A stretch of DNA of 9,041 nucleotides, taken from the NCBI GenBank assembly GCA_964423195.1, contig CAYRDY010000082.1, positions 1 through 9,041 on the forward strand, in the 5' to 3' direction. Shown here piece by piece: positions 6,246 to 9,041 of the stretch (within the stretch, counting starts at the first letter, position 1; every line of letters begins with the position of its first letter). Source of the stretch: CAKRHR01 sp964423195 (GTDB lineage: Bacteria > Bacillota > Clostridia > Lachnospirales > Lachnospiraceae). The notes beneath the pieces are model-generated. The model worked only from the letters and a program-made list of their open reading frames with translations. It searched no databases and was not told the origin of the DNA. A program made the translations under genes and the position numbers.

Positions 6246-7369
6246 TTCTTATTTTTGATTTGTTTTGCCTCCAGACGGCGATTGGCATCAACTCGAAGCA
6301 GATTATACACAACTGCCGCCAGAGGAATAAAGAAGATGATGCCGACCAGGCCAAACAGTTTGCCGCCGACGAGGGTGGCCATGAGCGTCCAGATCGGCGC
6401 AAGACCCACCGAGCCGCCCACCACGTGCGGATAGATAAACTGGTTCTCGATAAACTGCACCGCGAGATAGACGATGATAGAGATCAGCGCCTTCATCGGA
6501 TCAACGAGGAAAATGAGGAAAGCCCCGATCGCGCACGAGGCAAATGATCCCACGTAAGGGACAAAGGCAAACAGTCCGGTGAGAAATCCGATCAACGCCG
6601 CGTAAGGCAGGCGGAAGATGGAGAAAGCCGTGGTAATCATGAGGCCCAACAAAATGGCCTCCACACACTGGCCGGAGAGGAATTTCGCGTATACGGACTG
6701 TGTCAGATGCGCCACATAGTACAGCTTGTCCGCCACGCTCTCCTTTAAGTAGGCATAGCACAGCTTTCTCATCTGAGGCGCCAGTTTCTTTTTGGTCAGC
6801 AGAATATAGAAGGCGATTACCAGACCGAACACCGTGCTGATGAAGCCGGAGATCGTGGAGCGCACCCCGCTCACGACCGTCCCAAGGATGCCGTTCAGAT
6901 TCTCATAGTAAGGCTCCAGATCAAGGGATGAGAGCCATTCCACAATCTTGGAGGTGTCAAAGCCATGCTTGTTTAAGGCATCGATCACCAGCGGTAGATT
7001 TTTCTCGATCAACGGCTTGATGGACTGAACCGAGGAGATCAGCGTAGGGACCAGCAGCGTGAAGGCCATCACAAGGACAAGCGCGATGCTGGCCAGCGTG
7101 AGCAGGAGGCTAAGGATCGCGATCGGCTGTCTGTGTTTTGCTTTTGGAAACAGGCGGGAGAGCAGATGCTCAAAACCCGTCATCGGGACATTCAGTATAA
7201 ATGCGATCAGCAAGCCCAGTAGAATGGGAAAGATCAGTTCGAGCACATTGCTTATAAACTGAAGCACCGGCTTGAGATTCATAAAAACGGCAAACAGTGT
7301 GACGCCGAAGGCAACAAGAAAAAACGGATGGTTCAATTTATTTTTCACGCTTTGGCACTTCCTTTTCAC
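6242..7369 (-). CDS. AI-2E family membrane transporter/permease
   Basis: This 375-residue polytopic membrane protein belongs to the AI-2E (YdiK/YhhT/PerM-like) family. Hydrophobic segments lie at about 15-35, 40-62, 82-110, 170-192, 236-260, 262-290, 295-312 and 325-357. The soluble loop at about 111-165 and the conserved second half (GLFAFVPYVGSF at about 265-276, QFIENQFIYPHVVG at 305-318, then a C-terminal hydrophobic hairpin) are typical. Members have been linked to autoinducer-2 export, Na+/H+ antiport or unknown substrates, so the substrate cannot be assigned. The GTG start at 7369 overlaps the pgsA stop by four bases (GTGA), implying coupled translation. An in-frame GTG at 7348, preceded by AAGGA 11 bases upstream, is a credible alternative start. 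The stop is followed at once by the duplicated terminator. Confidence 0.88.
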   Translation of the reverse strand: MKRKCQSVKNKLNHPFFLVAFGVTLFAVFMNLKPVLQFISNVLELIFPILLGLLIAFILNVPMTGFEHLLSRLFPKAKHRQPIAILSLLLTLASIALVLVMAFTLLVPTLISSVQSIKPLIEKNLPLVIDALNKHGFDTSKIVEWLSSLDLEPYYENLNGILGTVVSGVRSTISGFISTVFGLVIAFYILLTKKKLAPQMRKLCYAYLKESVADKLYYVAHLTQSVYAKFLSGQCVEAILLGLMITTAFSIFRLPYAALIGFLTGLFAFVPYVGSFASCAIGAFLIFLVDPMKALISIIVYLAVQFIENQFIYPHVVGGSVGLAPIWTLMATLVGGKLFGLVGIIFFIPLAAVVYNLLRVDANRRLEAKQIKNKN

Positions 7370-7938
7370 TGCTTGATGTGGTCGTCAGTTCCCTTTAATG
7401 CCTTGTTGTTCCTCATGGCATAGCAACAGAAGGAAACGAGGATCATCACTGTGCAGATGATGATCGATAGATTGGAGATCACCGCCGGAATATTCTGCCA
7501 CAGGACGTGGAGAATCATCATCGCATAGAGAAGAATGGTGGCAATCTTCCCGTGCCAGTCAGCCCATAACACGACACCGGTCTTTTTGATGATGAGACAT
7601 CCGCTGATCGCCATATATAATTCCTTGACAAACATCGCGATTAAAGGAATCAGCATGAGGTGGAACCGTGTCACCAGGCAAAACAGCATGGCGGCCTGAG
7701 TCAGCTTGTCCGCGATCGGATCAAGCACTTTTCCGAGGTCGCTGATCATATTGAAATGTCGGGCGATATAGCCGTCCAGGGTATCCGTGATGCCGGACAG
7801 CAGCAGGAGAACGGCTGTCAGTGTGTAATTTTTTTTCCCGATATAACTCCATACAAAAATGGGGATCAGAATGATCCGGAAAAAGGACAGAAGGTTGGGA
7901 ATCGTCAAAATTTTTCTGTTAGTCGGTTTTTTATCCAT
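7366..7938 (-). CDS. pgsA: CDP-diacylglycerol-glycerol-3-phosphate 3-phosphatidyltransferase
   Basis: The 190-residue integral membrane enzyme would transfer a phosphatidyl group from CDP-diacylglycerol to glycerol-3-phosphate, giving phosphatidylglycerophosphate, the committed precursor of phosphatidylglycerol and cardiolipin. The CDP-alcohol phosphotransferase motif D-x2-DG-x2-AR-x8-G-x3-D-x3-D is complete: D52, D55-G56, A59-R60, G69, D73 and D77. The N-terminus (LTIPNLLSFFRIILIPIFV) matches PgsA proteins, length is close to bacterial PgsA, and several transmembrane helices follow. The ATG at 7938 has an excellent GGAGG (7949-7945) six bases upstream, and a consensus promoter lies at 8048-8020. 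It is the first gene of a two-gene operon with the AI-2E protein. Other CDP-alcohol transferases such as phosphatidylserine synthase share the motif, but the N-terminus favours PgsA. A cardiolipin-synthase-like gene lies across the terminator. Confidence 0.9.
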   Translation of the reverse strand: MDKKPTNRKILTIPNLLSFFRIILIPIFVWSYIGKKNYTLTAVLLLLSGITDTLDGYIARHFNMISDLGKVLDPIADKLTQAAMLFCLVTRFHLMLIPLIAMFVKELYMAISGCLIIKKTGVVLWADWHGKIATILLYAMMILHVLWQNIPAVISNLSIIICTVMILVSFCCYAMRNNKALKGTDDHIKQ

Positions 7939-8019
7939 GTTGAACCTCCGAGCGAATGAGAAGTAATCGGGAAAAATTTCTCTCTTGAAAAAAATACCCT
8001 AGCAAAGACTTCCTAGTTG

Positions 8020-8048
8020 AGTATAGTCCTGACTCGGGTACTTGTCAA
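8020..8048 (-). promoter_or_regulatory. Sigma-A-type promoter of pgsA
   Basis: On the minus strand TTGACA (8048-8043) and TATACT (8025-8020) are separated by exactly 17 bases, a near-perfect housekeeping promoter. Transcription should start near 8013, giving a leader of about 75 bases before the pgsA ATG. This makes the pgsA-AI-2E operon independent of the kinase gene upstream. Confidence 0.9.
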
Positions 8049-8086
8049 GTGAATTTGGGAAAGTATCATTAAGTGTCCGCCTTGAG

Positions 8087-8118
8087 TGAACGCCTATATT
8101 CATCGGCTCAGGCGTCAC
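8087..8118 (-). other. Imperfect hairpin at the end of the sugar kinase gene
   Basis: ACGCCT (8090-8095) pairs with AGGCGT (8110-8115), extended by GTG/CAC past a single-base bulge, with a loop of 14 bases. It spans the kinase stop codon at 8117-8115. No T tract follows on the minus strand, so it is not a convincing intrinsic terminator; it could protect the mRNA end, or be chance. No other terminator was found after the kinase, so some read-through into pgsA is possible. Confidence 0.3.
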
Positions 8119-9029
8119 AAATCTCCGATGCGCACGCCGCAGCCGTAGGCGCCTTTGATCTGCGTCGTGTGGCGGGCCTTGAGATTGCCCAGACACATAC
8201 CGGCCTCGATCGCGTGTGACATAAAGTCGGCCTCATTCTCGTCGGTGATCAGCGGGCCATTGGCGGAGGCCTTCATGGCTTCGAGGCGCAGCTTACAGCC
8301 CATATAGCCGGTGATAAAGCCGCTCAGCCACGAATCGCCGCAGCCGGTCGTATCGACGGCGCCGTCCTCGATGTTGTAAGGTTTCTTGAAATAGACCTGT
8401 CTTCCGTCATAGACCCAGGCGCCCCTGATGCCCATGGTCATGATGGAGAGTTTATAGCCGAAGCGGTCGACGGCATCGGTGAGCATCCGCAGATTTTGCG
8501 CCTCGGAGAGCGCGTCGATGCTGGAGAACAGCACATAGTCCGCGATCTGCGACACCCTCCTGACAGACGCCTCATCCCAGACGACAGAGAAATCATAGAG
8601 CACTGGAATACCGGCGGCCCTCACCTTGACCATCTGATTCTCGATATAGCTGTAGCAGCTCGTGTGAACGATGTCAAAGCCTTTGAGATAATCGAGCATT
8701 TCATCGGTGATGAGCAGCGGATCCGATTTGACGAGACCGCCGTCATTCTCATCGGTGAGCACCCGTTCACCGTCAACGAGGCGGCACGAGCAGCGGCCGG
8801 TCTCACCATGTCTGTAAACGCAGTGGCTGATGTCCACGCCGTTGGCCGTCAGCGAATCGGCGATGACCCTCGCGTAGCCGTCGTCGGCCAGGACCCCAAC
8901 GTAGGCTGCGCAATCTAGGAGCTGGCTGCAGTATACAGCCACATTGACACAGTTTCCGCCGGGATTGATCAATCCGTCAATATAGTTGATATCGACCACA
9001 TTGTCGCCGACACAGGCAATCTTAATCAT
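8115..9029 (-). CDS. PfkB-family sugar kinase, fructoselysine 6-kinase (FrlD)-like
   Basis: This 304-residue ribokinase/PfkB-family enzyme transfers phosphate from ATP to a sugar or sugar derivative. The N-terminal substrate site has GDNVVDIN and GGNCVNVAVYC (24-34), which closely resembles FrlD, the kinase that phosphorylates fructoselysine. The ATP/anion-hole signature is DTTGCGDSW (226-234), with D232 the expected catalytic base; the usual GAGD reads GCGD. IVHTSCYSYIENQ and YDFSVVWDE match FrlD-like positions. After the signature it has about 25 extra residues (about 254-278) compared with FrlD as I recall it. The protein contains 12 cysteines. The ATG at 9029 has GGAGG (9041-9037) seven bases upstream. 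No frl deglycase or transporter gene is visible, so the substrate is uncertain; another PfkB sugar kinase is possible. Confidence 0.85.
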   Translation of the reverse strand: MIKIACVGDNVVDINYIDGLINPGGNCVNVAVYCSQLLDCAAYVGVLADDGYARVIADSLTANGVDISHCVYRHGETGRCSCRLVDGERVLTDENDGGLVKSDPLLITDEMLDYLKGFDIVHTSCYSYIENQMVKVRAAGIPVLYDFSVVWDEASVRRVSQIADYVLFSSIDALSEAQNLRMLTDAVDRFGYKLSIMTMGIRGAWVYDGRQVYFKKPYNIEDGAVDTTGCGDSWLSGFITGYMGCKLRLEAMKASANGPLITDENEADFMSHAIEAGMCLGNLKARHTTQIKGAYGCGVRIGDL

Positions 9030-9041
9030 AGTGAAACCTCC

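Noticed and set aside
6188..6547. Plus-strand open frame across the terminator repeats and the AI-2E gene end
   Set aside because: It is antisense to the conserved AI-2E coding region, and its apparent peptide repeat (GQPLLS twice) simply reflects the duplicated terminator DNA.
7950..8012. Possible riboswitch in the pgsA leader
   Set aside because: The leader is only about 75 bases, AT-rich, with no stable multi-helix fold or terminator/anti-terminator pair visible.

Overview
The window looks like chromosomal DNA from a Gram-positive anaerobe of the Bacillota, most likely a Lachnospiraceae-like Clostridium relative. This is inferred from strong GGAGG-type ribosome binding sites, frequent GTG starts, moderately high GC, and the gene types present (PepSY protein, OmpR-type two-component system, GT2 glycosyltransferase, Cls-like phospholipase D, PgsA, FrlD-like kinase). 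No mobile element, CRISPR array, rRNA or tRNA was seen.

Layout. The plus strand carries everything from 1 to 6118. It begins with the 3' end of a PepSY-domain protein gene (1-246), followed by a strong intrinsic terminator (345-373). Next is an apparent operon: an unrecognised two-helix membrane protein (528-1013), an OmpR-family response regulator (1064-1741) and a sensor histidine kinase (1738-3156). A short intergenic region (3157-3278) holds three 11-bp direct repeats, a promoter and a 10-bp palindrome. It leads into a GT2 glycosyltransferase fused to a C-terminal MarR-like winged-helix domain (3279-4667), and then a membrane-anchored phospholipase D/cardiolipin-synthase-like protein (about 4712-6118). 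The minus strand carries the rest, convergent with the first block: a PfkB-family (fructoselysine 6-kinase-like) sugar kinase (9029-8115), a consensus promoter (8048-8020), pgsA (7938-7366) and an AI-2E family membrane protein (7369-6242). The two convergent blocks meet at a duplicated, bidirectional terminator (6170-6245).

How the genes may work together. The two-component system sits directly before the glycosyltransferase and phospholipase D genes. The intergenic triple repeat has the spacing expected of an OmpR-family operator, so the simplest reading is an envelope-responsive regulator driving enzymes that modify the cell surface or membrane lipids. Across the terminator, PgsA makes phosphatidylglycerophosphate, the precursor of the substrate a cardiolipin synthase would use. 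The most unusual object is the glycosyltransferase-MarR fusion, which suggests an enzyme that may also bind DNA, possibly its own promoter. These functional links are inference from order and motifs, not demonstrated.
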